This document shows, piece by piece, positions 26,693 to 35,799 of a stretch of DNA of 64,000 bases (the first letter of the stretch is position 1; each line of letters starts with the position of its first letter). A program made the position numbers and the translations under genes. The notes below the pieces were generated by a model. The model was given only the letters and a program-made list of their open reading frames with translations. It was not told the DNA's origin and ran no database searches. Origin of the DNA: Dictyobacter aurantiacus. Lineage in GTDB: Bacteria; Chloroflexota; Ktedonobacteria; Ktedonobacterales; Ktedonobacteraceae. Where the stretch lies: assembly GCF_003967515.1 (NCBI RefSeq), contig NZ_BIFQ01000002.1:1798001-1862000 (forward strand), in the 5' to 3' direction.

Positions 26693-29440
26693 TCAGTCGG
26701 CAGCTGGTGCTTCTGCTGGTTCTTCGATCGTGATCTTGCCAGCCGCGCCATCGACGGTGATCCACTGACCAGTGGTGATGCGCTCGGTGGCTCCGGCAAC
26801 GCCGACGACGGCCGGGATACCGTATTCACGAGCCACAACTGCGCCGTGGGAGATAGCCCCACCCATTTCCATTACTAGCCCGCCCGCCGTCAGGAAGAGA
26901 GGCGTCCAGCCAGGGTCGGTCGAGGGCGCAACCAGAATTTCGCCAGGGGCCAGGTGCGCTCCGGTTGGGTCGAGAATGACCCTGGCCTTCGCTGTGACCC
27001 GTCCGGGCGATGCTGGTGTTCCTCGCAGTATTCCTGCAGCCTCATCAGCCTCGTCGGTGACCAGGGCGCCGGGTTCGGTGCCGTCGGAGAGCAGCACACG
27101 CGGTATGTGGCGACGACGCAGTTCAACATCGTACGCGCTGCGATGATCGCGCACGACATCGTGCATATCCTGGCCTGCCAGTGCGCTATGAATCTCGGGC
27201 AAGGTGAGGAAGAAGACATCCTCAGCTGCTTCCAGCCGCCCATCCTGCTCCAATTCTTCGCCAATCGACCAGAGCAACTCACGTATACGCGCCATCATCA
27301 AGATGATCGTGAACTTGGGCATCTCACGCAAGCCAACCAGCTCACGAGTCCTGCTCAGGAAGAAGTGAACCAACCGACTGCGTAGCCAGCCCTTGCTCCT
27401 TGCCCTCTGGACCAGTTCGGCCAGCATGCTTTTGGCCTCTTGTGCGCCTCGCTGGAACTGCACATCGGGAGCCAGATTGACGTCTTCCAGATGCAGGTAG
27501 TTGGAAAGCGCACCGAGGATGTGCGTTGGATCTTCTGACCAACGCGGCAAGCCAAGGTCGATCTCAGCCACGCCGCGATGTCCATAGCGTGCGAGAAATG
27601 CCGCCAATCCTTGCTGGAGTTGAGGCGGCAAGGAGCCTGCCCGATACGCCTGTGCCAGGTGCTCAGGTGTGGATTCGTGCATCCGCTCAACGATGTCGGG
27701 AGAGTCAGTCAGCCGTTGCGCCAGATGCCAGAGCTCCAGATCCATCTCTGTGGTTGGATTATGCGGGAGACCGCGCAACACGACCTGCCTCTCCTCTGGC
27801 TTCGCGAGATCGCCCAACAGCTTGCCCGCCATAGCTTGACTTCCCAGCCCAATGGGCAACACTGGTGCTAATCCGCCGATGATCTTCACGAAATTCCCGA
27901 CAAAACGCTCTACTCCTCTCAGGCGTTCTTCGCTCGTGAGGCCAGGCGTGATGAAGTTTGTCGCCCGTACACGCTCAGCGGTTTGCTGTACCCGCTTCAC
28001 AGCAGCCTTAGGCCAGAACAATGCCTGAAGGGCGTAGAGCGGTGCCCGAGTTTTTTTCAACGCGGAAGCCAAAGCGCGTATCAGGTGCCAGTGCTTCGTC
28101 GGAATGAGTGCGAGGCGGGGGTCGCTGGTTACTTGCTTGAAAAGCGGTGCTGAACGAGCCTCACCGAAGCTCGCCGCACCTATGAGCAGACGGCGTCCGA
28201 TCGTGTTCCGTAACAGGTGCGTCACATCGAGGTAGAGACGTTGACCAGCATCAAGCACTACGGGAGGGCCAGCCAGGGGATCGGGCTGCGGATAGCCCAT
28301 TCCTGCAGCAATCCCAGATCCGATCAAATGGAAGAGCGAGGCTCCTGCCGGAGTGAAGGGGCGATTGACGCCCTGGAAGACGTTGAACGAGAAGTAGACT
28401 CGCAGCACATCGTCGCTGGTTGGGGCGTTGGCAGGCAAGGGATAGAGGGTGGTGATCGGACGCGATTGCGTGAGCCAGAACGTTCCCGAATGGTCAATGG
28501 CCCACTCGATATCCTGTGGCGCTCCATAGTAGGCTTCGACCTTCTCTCCTAGAGCGGCCAGAGCGTGGATCTGGTCGTCGGTGAGACAGGCTTCTTTGTG
28601 ACCATCAGGGGATTCGCGACGCAGCGTGCCACCACCTGCCGCTGCGCTGATAATAACGCGCTTATCGCCAGGCCTGCGCTCGATGATCTCGCCTGTCGCA
28701 GTGTTGACGACAAAATGATCGGGGTTGGTCGCGCCGGAGACGACCGCTTCTCCCAGGCCAGGATTGGCATCGATGACAGCTTGATGGCGTTTGCCAGTGA
28801 CAGGATTGGCGGTGAAAAGGACGCCCGCGACCTCGGATTGGACCATTCGTTGCACGACGACGGCGAGCCTGGTAGTACGCTGGTCGAGACCAAGGCTCTC
28901 GCGATAACGTACCGCGCGGTCGGTCCAGAGTGAGGCCCAACAGCGCAGCACAGCATCCAGCACGGCATCGCTCCCGACAATGTTGAGGTAGGTATCTTGC
29001 TGGCCCGCGAAGCTTGCAAAGGGCAGGTCTTCGGCGGTGGCAGAGGAACGCACTGCTACAGGGATAGGTTCTCCAGCGCCCAAAACGTTATAGGCTGCGA
29101 TGATGGCATCAGCAATCTCTTTGGGCATGATCGCGGCAAGCAGACGGGTGCGGGCGGCCTGCGCCATGTTTGCCAGTCTTGCTGTCTCTCCATCTTCTCC
29201 AGCAGGGTAGTGATCCAGAACATTGTGCAGATCAGTTTCCTCCGCAACCTGCGCGTAGGCGATGGTGGTGACGCAGAATCCGGGCGGCACGAGGAGTTGC
29301 GCGCTGGTAAGCTCCCCAAGATTGGCGGCTTTGCCACCGACCAGCGCCAGCATGTCACGATTGAGGGCGCTCAAAGGGAGTACGTAATCGGGAGAGCTAG
29401 GATGTTGTTGATCCTTCTGTTCGTGTTGTGGAGGACGCAT
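26693..29440 (-). CDS. PEP synthase/rifampicin phosphotransferase-like enzyme
   Basis: The 915-residue protein has an N-terminal ATP-grasp domain of the PPDK/PEP-synthase type (GGKAANLGEL; IPVAVRSSATAEDLPFASFA; GVLFTANPVTGKRHQAVIDA; QDIEWAID). A long central domain (about 340-790) follows, then a C-terminal phosphohistidine swivel domain (ILVAPSTDPGWTPLFLTAGG; MEMGGAISHGAVVAREYGIP with the active His). The PEP-binding barrel of true PEP synthase is absent. This order matches rifampicin phosphotransferase, which moves the beta-phosphate of ATP onto the drug, but a different acceptor is possible. GAAGGAAAG precedes ATG 29440. It overlaps the MarR gene by 44 bases, so the two should be cotranscribed. 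Confidence 0.82.
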   Translation of the reverse strand: MRPPQHEQKDQQHPSSPDYVLPLSALNRDMLALVGGKAANLGELTSAQLLVPPGFCVTTIAYAQVAEETDLHNVLDHYPAGEDGETARLANMAQAARTRLLAAIMPKEIADAIIAAYNVLGAGEPIPVAVRSSATAEDLPFASFAGQQDTYLNIVGSDAVLDAVLRCWASLWTDRAVRYRESLGLDQRTTRLAVVVQRMVQSEVAGVLFTANPVTGKRHQAVIDANPGLGEAVVSGATNPDHFVVNTATGEIIERRPGDKRVIISAAAGGGTLRRESPDGHKEACLTDDQIHALAALGEKVEAYYGAPQDIEWAIDHSGTFWLTQSRPITTLYPLPANAPTSDDVLRVYFSFNVFQGVNRPFTPAGASLFHLIGSGIAAGMGYPQPDPLAGPPVVLDAGQRLYLDVTHLLRNTIGRRLLIGAASFGEARSAPLFKQVTSDPRLALIPTKHWHLIRALASALKKTRAPLYALQALFWPKAAVKRVQQTAERVRATNFITPGLTSEERLRGVERFVGNFVKIIGGLAPVLPIGLGSQAMAGKLLGDLAKPEERQVVLRGLPHNPTTEMDLELWHLAQRLTDSPDIVERMHESTPEHLAQAYRAGSLPPQLQQGLAAFLARYGHRGVAEIDLGLPRWSEDPTHILGALSNYLHLEDVNLAPDVQFQRGAQEAKSMLAELVQRARSKGWLRSRLVHFFLSRTRELVGLREMPKFTIILMMARIRELLWSIGEELEQDGRLEAAEDVFFLTLPEIHSALAGQDMHDVVRDHRSAYDVELRRRHIPRVLLSDGTEPGALVTDEADEAAGILRGTPASPGRVTAKARVILDPTGAHLAPGEILVAPSTDPGWTPLFLTAGGLVMEMGGAISHGAVVAREYGIPAVVGVAGATERITTGQWITVDGAAGKITIEEPAEAPAAD

Positions 29441-29927
29441 GGTGTTCTTTCCTTCTCTGCGCGGCTTCAGCGAGCAGTACCATTCCACGAGTTACAGCAG
29501 CTCGTTCTTCAGTCGAGAGATAATCCATGGCGGATATCTGCGCCTCAGCGCGCCGTTGTTCGAGGGTCGCAATCAGCGCTCGCCCCTGTTCGGTAATGGC
29601 CACCAGTTTGGCCCGTCGATCCCGCTCATCTCCGCGACGATGAATCATTCCACGCCTGACGAGTTGATCGAGCAGGCGGCTGGTAGCCGACACTGAACGT
29701 CCCAGTACCTCGGCGACCTGTTTGATGGTCAGATCGCCCTGCTCATCCAGGAATAGCAAGGTTGCCATTTGAGGCAGCGAATAGTCAAAATCCTCAAAGG
29801 CTTGAACCATCCCGTAGATGAAATCGCTCAGAATGGTTCTCCGAAATTGTTTGATACTCCAGGTGAGCAATTCAGTATCATCATGATGGATAATTGTCTC
29901 GCCCTCCCGATATTTGTGTGCATGCAT
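29397..29927 (-). CDS. MarR family transcriptional regulator
   Basis: The 176-residue winged-helix regulator has LPQMATLLFLDEQGDLTIKQ, the recognition-helix region VAEVLGRSVSATSRLLDQLV, and a wing RRGDERDRRAKLVAITEQGR with the MarR-typical D-x-R-D-x-R. Its 3' end overlaps the start of the phosphotransferase-like gene by 44 bases, so both lie on one transcript and MarR probably represses that operon until a ligand binds. No clear operator palindrome was found in the 277 bases upstream. The ATG at 29927 has only a weak ribosome site. Confidence 0.88.
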   Translation of the reverse strand: MHAHKYREGETIIHHDDTELLTWSIKQFRRTILSDFIYGMVQAFEDFDYSLPQMATLLFLDEQGDLTIKQVAEVLGRSVSATSRLLDQLVRRGMIHRRGDERDRRAKLVAITEQGRALIATLEQRRAEAQISAMDYLSTEERAAVTRGMVLLAEAAQRRKEHHASSTTRTEGSTTS

Positions 29928-30204
29928 GCAACTAATTTCTCTAGAAAAATGATAACCTCCACTATTAGAAATGTCAAGGATACAAGCTTAGCATAGAGCG
30001 CCGGTCAAGTAACAGTGATGACAAGTGACAAGCCAGCCATCACGATAGCCAGAACACGTTGGGCATCACCACTTTTGAGATGCTTTGGTCTCTGCGGCTC
30101 CATTGCGCTGCGGACCGAAGATCGCCCAACTGATGACCTGCGCGGTCGTTTCTCGCGTCTCTTCCAGTGTCGTAGCGGGAGGTTTTGGTCGTCGACCTGG
30201 TCTT

Positions 30205-30780
30205 TCATAGCTGACTGATGACATTTTGGACAACGGCTTTCACGAACGTATCGTCAAGAGGCTCGCGAGAGAACCAGCGGCGATAGAAGAGCGGGCCGAG
30301 AAGCACTGCGATCAGGGTAGACGGATCGGTGCTCATCGGTATTTCGCCATTGCGCACGGCGCGGGCGATAATCTCTCGCAATGGCGCAGCATGCCCCCTT
30401 TGAATGATGCCGTGAATCTGGGCAATGTCAGGGTCACGCTCGGCGGCATCGATGATCGATGGCACGACGGAAGACCATCTTGCCGTACGCAAAAGGGTGG
30501 CCATGCTCGTGAGGAACGCCGTTATATCCCCTTCGAAACTGCCCGTATCGGGCACATCCTGTTTGGTGTTTATCTGGGAACAGGCATCGATCACAAGATC
30601 TGCTCGTGTTGCCCAGTGACGATAGATGGTGGTTTTCGCAACCCCGGATCGGCGAGAAACTTCCTCGACGCTGACACCCTCTAACCCGCTTTCGGTCAAG
30701 AGCTCAGAAGCCGCCTGAAGGACACGCTCCTTTGAGCGCCGAACCCGATCATCGATGGGGGGATGAGTACTCCTGTTCAT
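30205..30780 (-). CDS. TetR family transcriptional regulator
   Basis: The 191-residue repressor has an N-terminal TetR helix-turn-helix (VEEVSRRSGVAKTTIYRHWA, residues about 38-57) and a C-terminal ligand domain of the TetR_C11/C16 type (SSVVPSIIDAAERDPDIAQI, VRNGEIPMSTDPSTLIAVLL). AAAGGAAA precedes ATG 30780. It is divergent from the VOC-family gene at 30928, with a strong palindrome between them at 30847-30891, so it most likely represses both itself and that gene. Confidence 0.9.
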   Translation of the reverse strand: MNRSTHPPIDDRVRRSKERVLQAASELLTESGLEGVSVEEVSRRSGVAKTTIYRHWATRADLVIDACSQINTKQDVPDTGSFEGDITAFLTSMATLLRTARWSSVVPSIIDAAERDPDIAQIHGIIQRGHAAPLREIIARAVRNGEIPMSTDPSTLIAVLLGPLFYRRWFSREPLDDTFVKAVVQNVISQL

Positions 30781-30846
30781 TGGTTTCCTTTCCTACGCTG
30801 AACGAACGACGTCTCTCTTCGCCACGTCTTGACGTTCCTTTTGTTT

Positions 30847-30891
30847 ATATGATACACTACTGTTGCGCTACGATACCGTAGCGTATCATAT
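30847..30891. promoter_or_regulatory. Probable TetR operator palindrome
   Basis: ATATGATACACTAC (30847-30860) and GTAGCGTATCATAT (30878-30891) are inverted repeats with 13 of 14 positions matching. A second smaller palindrome, CTACGATACCGTAG, lies within 30868-30881. GATAC(A/G)CTAC thus recurs several times in the divergent spacer between the TetR and VOC genes. Confidence 0.7.
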
Positions 30892-30927
30892 ATCATTCAA
30901 AAATGCAATCACGAAAGGAACTCTCTT

Positions 30928-31326
30928 ATGAACTTCGTCTCGATCCGAGTCATTACCGACGATGTGAAACGTCTGGTTCACTTCTATGAACAGGTGACGG
31001 GCCTGTCAGCGAAATGGTACACGGAAGATTTTGCCGAACTGGCTTCGCCTTCCTCTCTTCTCGCGATTGCGAGCACGCGAACGATCGGGCTCTTCGGAGC
31101 AAACGTTGCTTCCCCGGCTCAGAACCATACGGTGATCATCGAGTTTCTGGTCAATGACGTCGACCGGGAATATGAAAAGCTCAAGAACATCATCAACGAA
31201 TTTGTGATGGAGCCGACAACCATGCCGTGGGGGAATCGCTCCGTGCTATTTCGCGACCCTGACGGAAACCTGGTCAATTTTTTCAGGCCGACCAGCGCAG
31301 ACGCCATCCGGAAATATGAACCCTAA
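30928..31326 (+). CDS. VOC family (glyoxalase-like) protein
   Basis: The 132-residue vicinal-oxygen-chelate protein has the two beta-alpha-beta-beta-beta halves: VSIRVITDDVKRLVHFYEQV with GLSAKWYTEDFAELASPSSL, then VIIEFLVNDVDREYEKLKNI and the end GNRSVLFRDPDGNLVNFFRP. Relatives include glyoxalases, dioxygenases and antibiotic-binding resistance proteins; which applies here is open. GAAAGGAAC precedes the ATG. It is divergent from and probably regulated by the TetR gene. Confidence 0.85.
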   Translation: MNFVSIRVITDDVKRLVHFYEQVTGLSAKWYTEDFAELASPSSLLAIASTRTIGLFGANVASPAQNHTVIIEFLVNDVDREYEKLKNIINEFVMEPTTMPWGNRSVLFRDPDGNLVNFFRPTSADAIRKYEP

Positions 31327-31404
31327 GTCTTCTTCCTTGAGTGGACCTCCCTTGCCATGGGATGTTTCCAGAAGCGAGAGGAACACAAACCACGGAAAAC
31401 GCGT

Positions 31405-31444
31405 CTTTCAGTGCTTGAGCCTGGGATCGCTCAAGCACTGAAAG
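31405..31444 (+). terminator. Long hairpin after the VOC gene
   Basis: CTTTCAGTGCTTGAGC (31405-31420) pairs perfectly with 31429-31444 over 16 bases, leaving an 8-base loop. It separates the VOC gene from the aldo-keto reductase remnant. There is no T-run, so termination may be inefficient. Confidence 0.55.
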
Positions 31445-31464
31445 AATGAGAAAAGAGAAATAGT

Positions 31465-32113
31465 GTGCAATATACACAATTGGGCAAGACAGGTCTTGTC
31501 GTCTCCACATTTGCCTTTGGCTGCATGACTTTTGGCGAAGGATCGGGGGCATTCGGCTCAGTCTATAAGGTCGATCAGACGATGGCAAACGAGCTCGTCG
31601 CACGAGCGCTTGATGCAGGGGTCAATTTTTTCAATACCGCCGATGCGTATGCCAATGGGCAATCGGAGGTGATGCTCGGGCAAGCACTGGGAAAACGCCG
31701 ACAAGATGTGGTGTCCGCTGGCCGGTGGCTTCCTCTCAGGGAAATATACACGTGAGAATCCCAACGGCAATGGGGGCCGACTGACAGGCTTTGACATTCT
31801 CCCGTTTGATCGCGAACATGGGTACGATGTCGTGAGCGCGCTGCGAGACATTGGCCGGCAGCACGATGTTTCTCCCGCGCAAGTCGCATTAGTCTGGTTA
31901 CTCTCTCGCCCGGCGGTCACATCGATCCTGGTGGGAGCCAGCAACGTGAGCCAGCTCCAGGAGAATCTGGGTGCACATGCTCTGACGCTCAGCACCGATG
32001 AGCTTGTGGCGCTGGGCAGACTGACAGAGCCAGGGGCAATCTATCCCAACTGGTTCAATGCATCCACGTATGACGCACAGGTGCGGGATGCGCTCGCGCG
32101 GAAAAACACATAG
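31465..32113 (+). pseudogene. Aldo-keto reductase with internal deletion
   Basis: The 5' part (to about 31705) encodes LGKTGLVVSTFAFGCMTFG and NFFNTADAYANGQSEVMLGQ, which hold the catalytic Asp and Tyr. Then, in another frame from about 31706, comes PLAGGFLSGKYTRENPNGNG and the cofactor-binding end SPAQVALVWLLSRPAVTSIL plus VGASNVSQLQENL. The middle of the enzyme, roughly 130-150 residues with the catalytic Lys and His, is missing, and the join is out of frame. A short GTGGT repeat at the join suggests deletion between short direct repeats. Not functional. Confidence 0.85.
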
Positions 32114-32401
32114 CCACACGTTTACCAATCCATTCACCACGCTTGACGACAGAAGCGTATTTTCCCGGAGAAGATATTGTCAGCCATACCATAACTTCGC
32201 TGAAACGGGGAGATATGTGTCAACGAGGAAACTTGGCGAAATGAGCAGTCAATAAATGGCAAAAAGAAGGAACTGACGCAAGGCAGGCTGAAAGGAGGAA
32301 AACCCCTTCCCTTGGATACCTGCCGTTGCGCTCCACAGACGAAATGACTTTTCCCATTCGTGGCTTCTCATCAGCTTGCCTTGGTCAGTTCCACAGGGAA
32401 G

Positions 32402-33274
32402 CTAGCGATGAAGCCAGCTCAGCATAGTGCGCGTCACCAAATCGGCTGCATCCCGTTGAACAAAATGGCCAGCTCCGGGGATAGTCAGCAACGTCCAATC
32501 GTTCTCAAGCCACTCCCATGTATTGTTCAAGCCATCCGCTAGCAAAGCCTTATCATCCAATCCATGAATCTGGAGGACCGAAGCCTGCACCTTTGTGACC
32601 GGATCCGGTGCCTCCTGGTAAGGTGGGCGAGGATAGTTCTGCTTATAATAGTGCAACATCCCCTCAAAGCTCGATCGTCGGAAAGCCTCGATATACTGTG
32701 CTCGCGCAACAGGGTCCTTTATCTTCAACCACTCATCAGTCAACATCTCTGCCGAAAGCTGCTTGTGCGCTCCCTCTTCCTGAAATTGACGAGCATAAGC
32801 ACTATTTGCACGCTGCTGCGCATTCTTGGCCAACATGCGAGTCCTCCCCTTGTGGTGAAGCATATTCAGAATAATCAACCGTTCTGTCAGAGCAGGCAAG
32901 TCCGTAGCAAACTGCCAGCAGATCGAGCCACCCCAATCGTGACCGACAAGAATAGCCTTCTCGTGTCCAGTGTGGCGAATCACTGCCTCAACATCGCCGA
33001 TCAAGTAGCGCATCGAATACTGCTCACCCGCGGTTGGCTTATCGCTCAAATTATAGCCACGCAGATCAAGCGCAACCACCTGGAAATGTAGAGCCAACGC
33101 CACCATCTGATGACGCCAGGTATACCAGAAATCAGGGAAACCATGGACCATCACAACCAATGGTCCCTCACCCATGCTCACATAATGGATCTTCACACCA
33201 TTACTATCTGCATACTCATGCTTCACGTATTTCTCGACATCATTAGGAGTAATGGAAGGTCTGGCGTTCTGCAT
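32402..33274 (-). CDS. Epoxide hydrolase-like alpha/beta hydrolase
   Basis: The 290-residue alpha/beta-hydrolase has the oxyanion motif VHGFPDFWYTWRHQM (residues 43-57), the nucleophile elbow GHDWGGSICW with Asp 113, and a late HFVQRD that supplies the His. Asp as nucleophile and HGFPD/HDWGG are the hallmark of epoxide hydrolases and haloalkane dehalogenase-like enzymes. Substrate unknown. The ATG at 33274 has only an AGAGAG-type ribosome site. The spacer to the AraC gene upstream (33389) is about 115 bases; both are on the minus strand. Confidence 0.88.
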   Translation of the reverse strand: MQNARPSITPNDVEKYVKHEYADSNGVKIHYVSMGEGPLVVMVHGFPDFWYTWRHQMVALALHFQVVALDLRGYNLSDKPTAGEQYSMRYLIGDVEAVIRHTGHEKAILVGHDWGGSICWQFATDLPALTERLIILNMLHHKGRTRMLAKNAQQRANSAYARQFQEEGAHKQLSAEMLTDEWLKIKDPVARAQYIEAFRRSSFEGMLHYYKQNYPRPPYQEAPDPVTKVQASVLQIHGLDDKALLADGLNNTWEWLENDWTLLTIPGAGHFVQRDAADLVTRTMLSWLHR

Positions 33275-33388
33275 GCTTTCAACTCTCTCTTTCCTATCCT
33301 CTTCTTTGATACAGTAGAATACTGATATGATACAGGGAAAGAGGCGAGCAAATCTTCCACGTTCTTGCGTATTGGTGCAAAAACCTGC

Positions 33389-34303
33389 TCAGATCTCCCT
33401 GGTGTTCCGATAGGCTCGGGGAGTGAAGCCAAGGCGTCGTTTGAAGATGCTGCTGAGATGGCTCTGGCTGGCGAAGCCGCTCTGAAGCGCCACTTGAGCC
33501 AGCGATGCATCCGTCTCCGTCAGCAACTGTTGTGCGAACTCAATTCGTCGCCCCAAGACAAATTGGTGCGGGCTCTCTCCTGTCGTCTGACGAAACAGGC
33601 GGGAAAAGTGATAGGGGCTCAAGCCAGCCTGCTGAGCCAAATGCTCTAAAGAGAGAGCTTGATCGAGATGCGCCTGGATGAAGTCGGTGACGTGCCGCAT
33701 CTGTTGGCGCGTCAATGTCTGACCGTTTTCCACTGCCGGAGAACCACCCCGCAGGAGGTGAACGGCGAGGAACTGAGCAATGGATTGCAGATAGAGTGTC
33801 TCGGCAGGAGTCTGCCGCTTGAGGTCGTGCCAGAGGGAGAGACAGATCTGCATCAGCAACGGGTCCTGGAAACCAATGTTCTCTGCGAATGTCACTTGCC
33901 TCGTAGCAGCACTTGCCAGTTCCTGGGTGGTGTGAGAAACAAGATCCGTGTGTAATTGGAGAAGCAGGGTCTGGACTGGCTGAGAGGAGAGTGCTTGCCA
34001 GCGTAGCTCATAAGGTGCTCTCCCTGCAGGTCTCAAAAAGAGACTTCCCTGGCGCAAATACTGACCTTTCCAGGGGCCGCCCAGTTCTCGTTGTTCCTTA
34101 TACATCGTTCCGCTTATGAGCAACCCCAATGTGAGAGTGGAAACCAGAGGCATGGTCAATTGCTCGATCTCCCTTGGTTCACGGTAGACACGCACCACCA
34201 ACCCATCCCAGGCGCTCTCTTCACTGGAGTGCAAAAGAAGGGGAGAGGTCGGTTCATGTCTGGATGTTTCCATCAATGGCGATGGTGGCAATTTTTTTGT
34301 CAT
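33389..34303 (-). CDS. AraC family transcriptional regulator
   Basis: The regulator of about 304 residues has an N-terminal cupin-like domain (QYLRQGSLFLRPAGRAPYEL) and a C-terminal double helix-turn-helix (LSLEHLAQQAGLSPYHFSRL, ASLAQVALQSGFASQSHLSS, end LGFTPRAYR). I prefer ATG 34303 (MTKKLPPSPL) because upstream in-frame starts add a tail unlike the family. The gene may control the epoxide hydrolase downstream on the same strand. Confidence 0.87.
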   Translation of the reverse strand: MTKKLPPSPLMETSRHEPTSPLLLHSSEESAWDGLVVRVYREPREIEQLTMPLVSTLTLGLLISGTMYKEQRELGGPWKGQYLRQGSLFLRPAGRAPYELRWQALSSQPVQTLLLQLHTDLVSHTTQELASAATRQVTFAENIGFQDPLLMQICLSLWHDLKRQTPAETLYLQSIAQFLAVHLLRGGSPAVENGQTLTRQQMRHVTDFIQAHLDQALSLEHLAQQAGLSPYHFSRLFRQTTGESPHQFVLGRRIEFAQQLLTETDASLAQVALQSGFASQSHLSSIFKRRLGFTPRAYRNTREI

Positions 34304-34824
34304 ATGGATACTTCGTTTCTCTGAAAATTGTCGCGCAACTTGTAGATGAACACAGCTCATTGGGCCGTTCCCGCGTAGCGACAAAACCTTGTGACACTGA
34401 CTCTAACTCATTCAAAAGAAAGGAATTGGCAAGAGCAAAAAAAGAAGGGTACTCCTGAAAATGTATCACATGAAATGAAGAGGATGCTTGTCAATCTCCA
34501 GAAGTGACGACTGAATGTTCTGGAGTTGCTTCTTTGTAGAAGAGGAAGATATGTTCACTTCTATCTTTCCCTGAACTGGAGGTTCGGAAGCAAGCTGATC
34601 ATAGCAGGGATTGATGGAAATGCAGAGGAGGAACTATAACCTCGCCAAATTGACGCAATTACTCGCCCAAAAGACGTGTGAAGTCTGGATCCATAGAGAG
34701 AATTTCGTGATTTTTAGCATACGACTTTTCCTGGCAAGTTTATGCGTTAATTTGGAGTTTCGGCAAAGAGAGGCACTCACGCCGGAAACCCGATGTGCGA
34801 TCCTGGACTCTATGTTTATTGAGC
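34304..34824. other. Intergenic region, no gene seen
   Basis: A 520-base AT-rich stretch between two minus-strand genes. A plus-strand frame at 34611-34856 has an adequate AGAGGAGG-like context but its translation shows no family features and it overlaps the end of the pentapeptide gene, so I do not call it. Confidence 0.35.
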
Positions 34825-35799
34825 TCAGTGTGGATGTTTTGACCCATCGGGCATAATTGTGCCTTGGAGTGACCTGGCTTCTTTCAGTTGTTCTTCAGTG
34901 ACAATGGCGTTGCTGAGGTCAGCCCCGCTCAGGTCAGTTCCGCTGAGGTTAGCTCTGCTGAGATCGGCTTCGAAGAGGTCAGTTCCGCTCAGGTCGGCTC
35001 CGCTGAGATTGGCTTCACTGAGGTTGGCTCTGCTGAGATCGACTTCGCTGAGGTTGGCTTCACTGAGGTTGGCGCCACTGAGGTTAGCTCTGCTGAGATC
35101 GGCTTCGCTGAGATCGGCTTCGCTGAGATCGGCTTCGCTGAGTTTGGCTCTGCTGAGGTTAGCTTTGCTGAGATCGGCTCCGCCGAGATGGGCTCTGCTG
35201 ATGGGGACTCCGCTCAGGTCGACTCCGCTGAGGTGGGCTCCGTTCAGGCTCACAACACTCTTATCTTTGTCTATCAGGCCAAAGTCATGCAATCCTCGAA
35301 TTATAGCTGCTTTCCGCATTACGTCTAACCTACGGAGCACTATGAATGTCCGAACACGCGCTATTTTCCGTACCTCTTCTTCTTCTTCTGCGTCACGCAA
35401 CTTTTTCTCAAGAAGGAGCTCTGCCATTTTCTCGAAGTATGTTTGGAGCATTGCTTCTCTGTGGTTATCTGCCCTGGTCTCACAGTCAGCCTTGTACTGT
35501 TGCTCCGCGACTCTCTTATCTCTGTCCTTGTCTCGTTCGTTGAGCCAAAAGCCTCCAAGCGCAAGCATAAGGGGAATGATGAGGAGACCTAGCCAATCCC
35601 AGAGCGTCTTCCCACGTGGGACATCATTATATTGGGTCCCCGGAGGACTGAAGTATGGAGCAAAGCCTGTCCAGTTCCATCCCCACCGGTGTACCGCTAA
35701 GGCAAGGACAAGTAACGCCATGAGCGGGACAATAATGCCCATCACGATGAATGGATGTTGTTGTATCTTCTGCCACCAGATTCCAAACTTTGAGGCCAC
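34825..35799 (-). CDS. Membrane-anchored pentapeptide-repeat protein
   Basis: The 324-residue protein has two N-terminal membrane helices (FIVMGIIVPLMALLVLALAV and LLIIPLMLALGGFWL), then a charged helical stretch (NERDKDRDKRVAEQQ; RDAEEEEEVRKIARVR) and a long run of pentapeptide repeats (about residues 183-305) of the form A(D/N)LS(x)(x), such as ADLSEADLSEADLSRANLSG. The repeats should form a right-handed quadrilateral beta-helix on one side of the membrane. Pentapeptide proteins have many roles, and none is indicated here. The start is GTG 35799; an overlapping ATG frame just upstream is out of phase. Confidence 0.85.
   Translation of the reverse strand: MASKFGIWWQKIQQHPFIVMGIIVPLMALLVLALAVHRWGWNWTGFAPYFSPPGTQYNDVPRGKTLWDWLGLLIIPLMLALGGFWLNERDKDRDKRVAEQQYKADCETRADNHREAMLQTYFEKMAELLLEKKLRDAEEEEEVRKIARVRTFIVLRRLDVMRKAAIIRGLHDFGLIDKDKSVVSLNGAHLSGVDLSGVPISRAHLGGADLSKANLSRAKLSEADLSEADLSEADLSRANLSGANLSEANLSEVDLSRANLSEANLSGADLSGTDLFEADLSRANLSGTDLSGADLSNAIVTEEQLKEARSLQGTIMPDGSKHPH
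34900..35250 (-). repeat. 15-base tandem repeats coding for pentapeptides
   Basis: On the plus strand units such as GCTGAGATCGGCTTC and GCTGAGGTTGGCTCT recur about every 15 bases for about 350 bases. They encode the A(D/N)LSx repeats of the minus-strand gene. The near-identity of neighbouring units suggests recent expansion or contraction by slippage. Confidence 0.85.

Noticed and set aside
34900..35250. Possible CRISPR-like repeat array
   Set aside because: Period is about 15 bases with no spacers and it encodes pentapeptide repeats.
34888..35328. Long open frames on the plus strand opposite the pentapeptide repeats
   Set aside because: They arise because a 15-base repeat has no stops in several frames; the minus-strand pentapeptide translation is clearly the real one.
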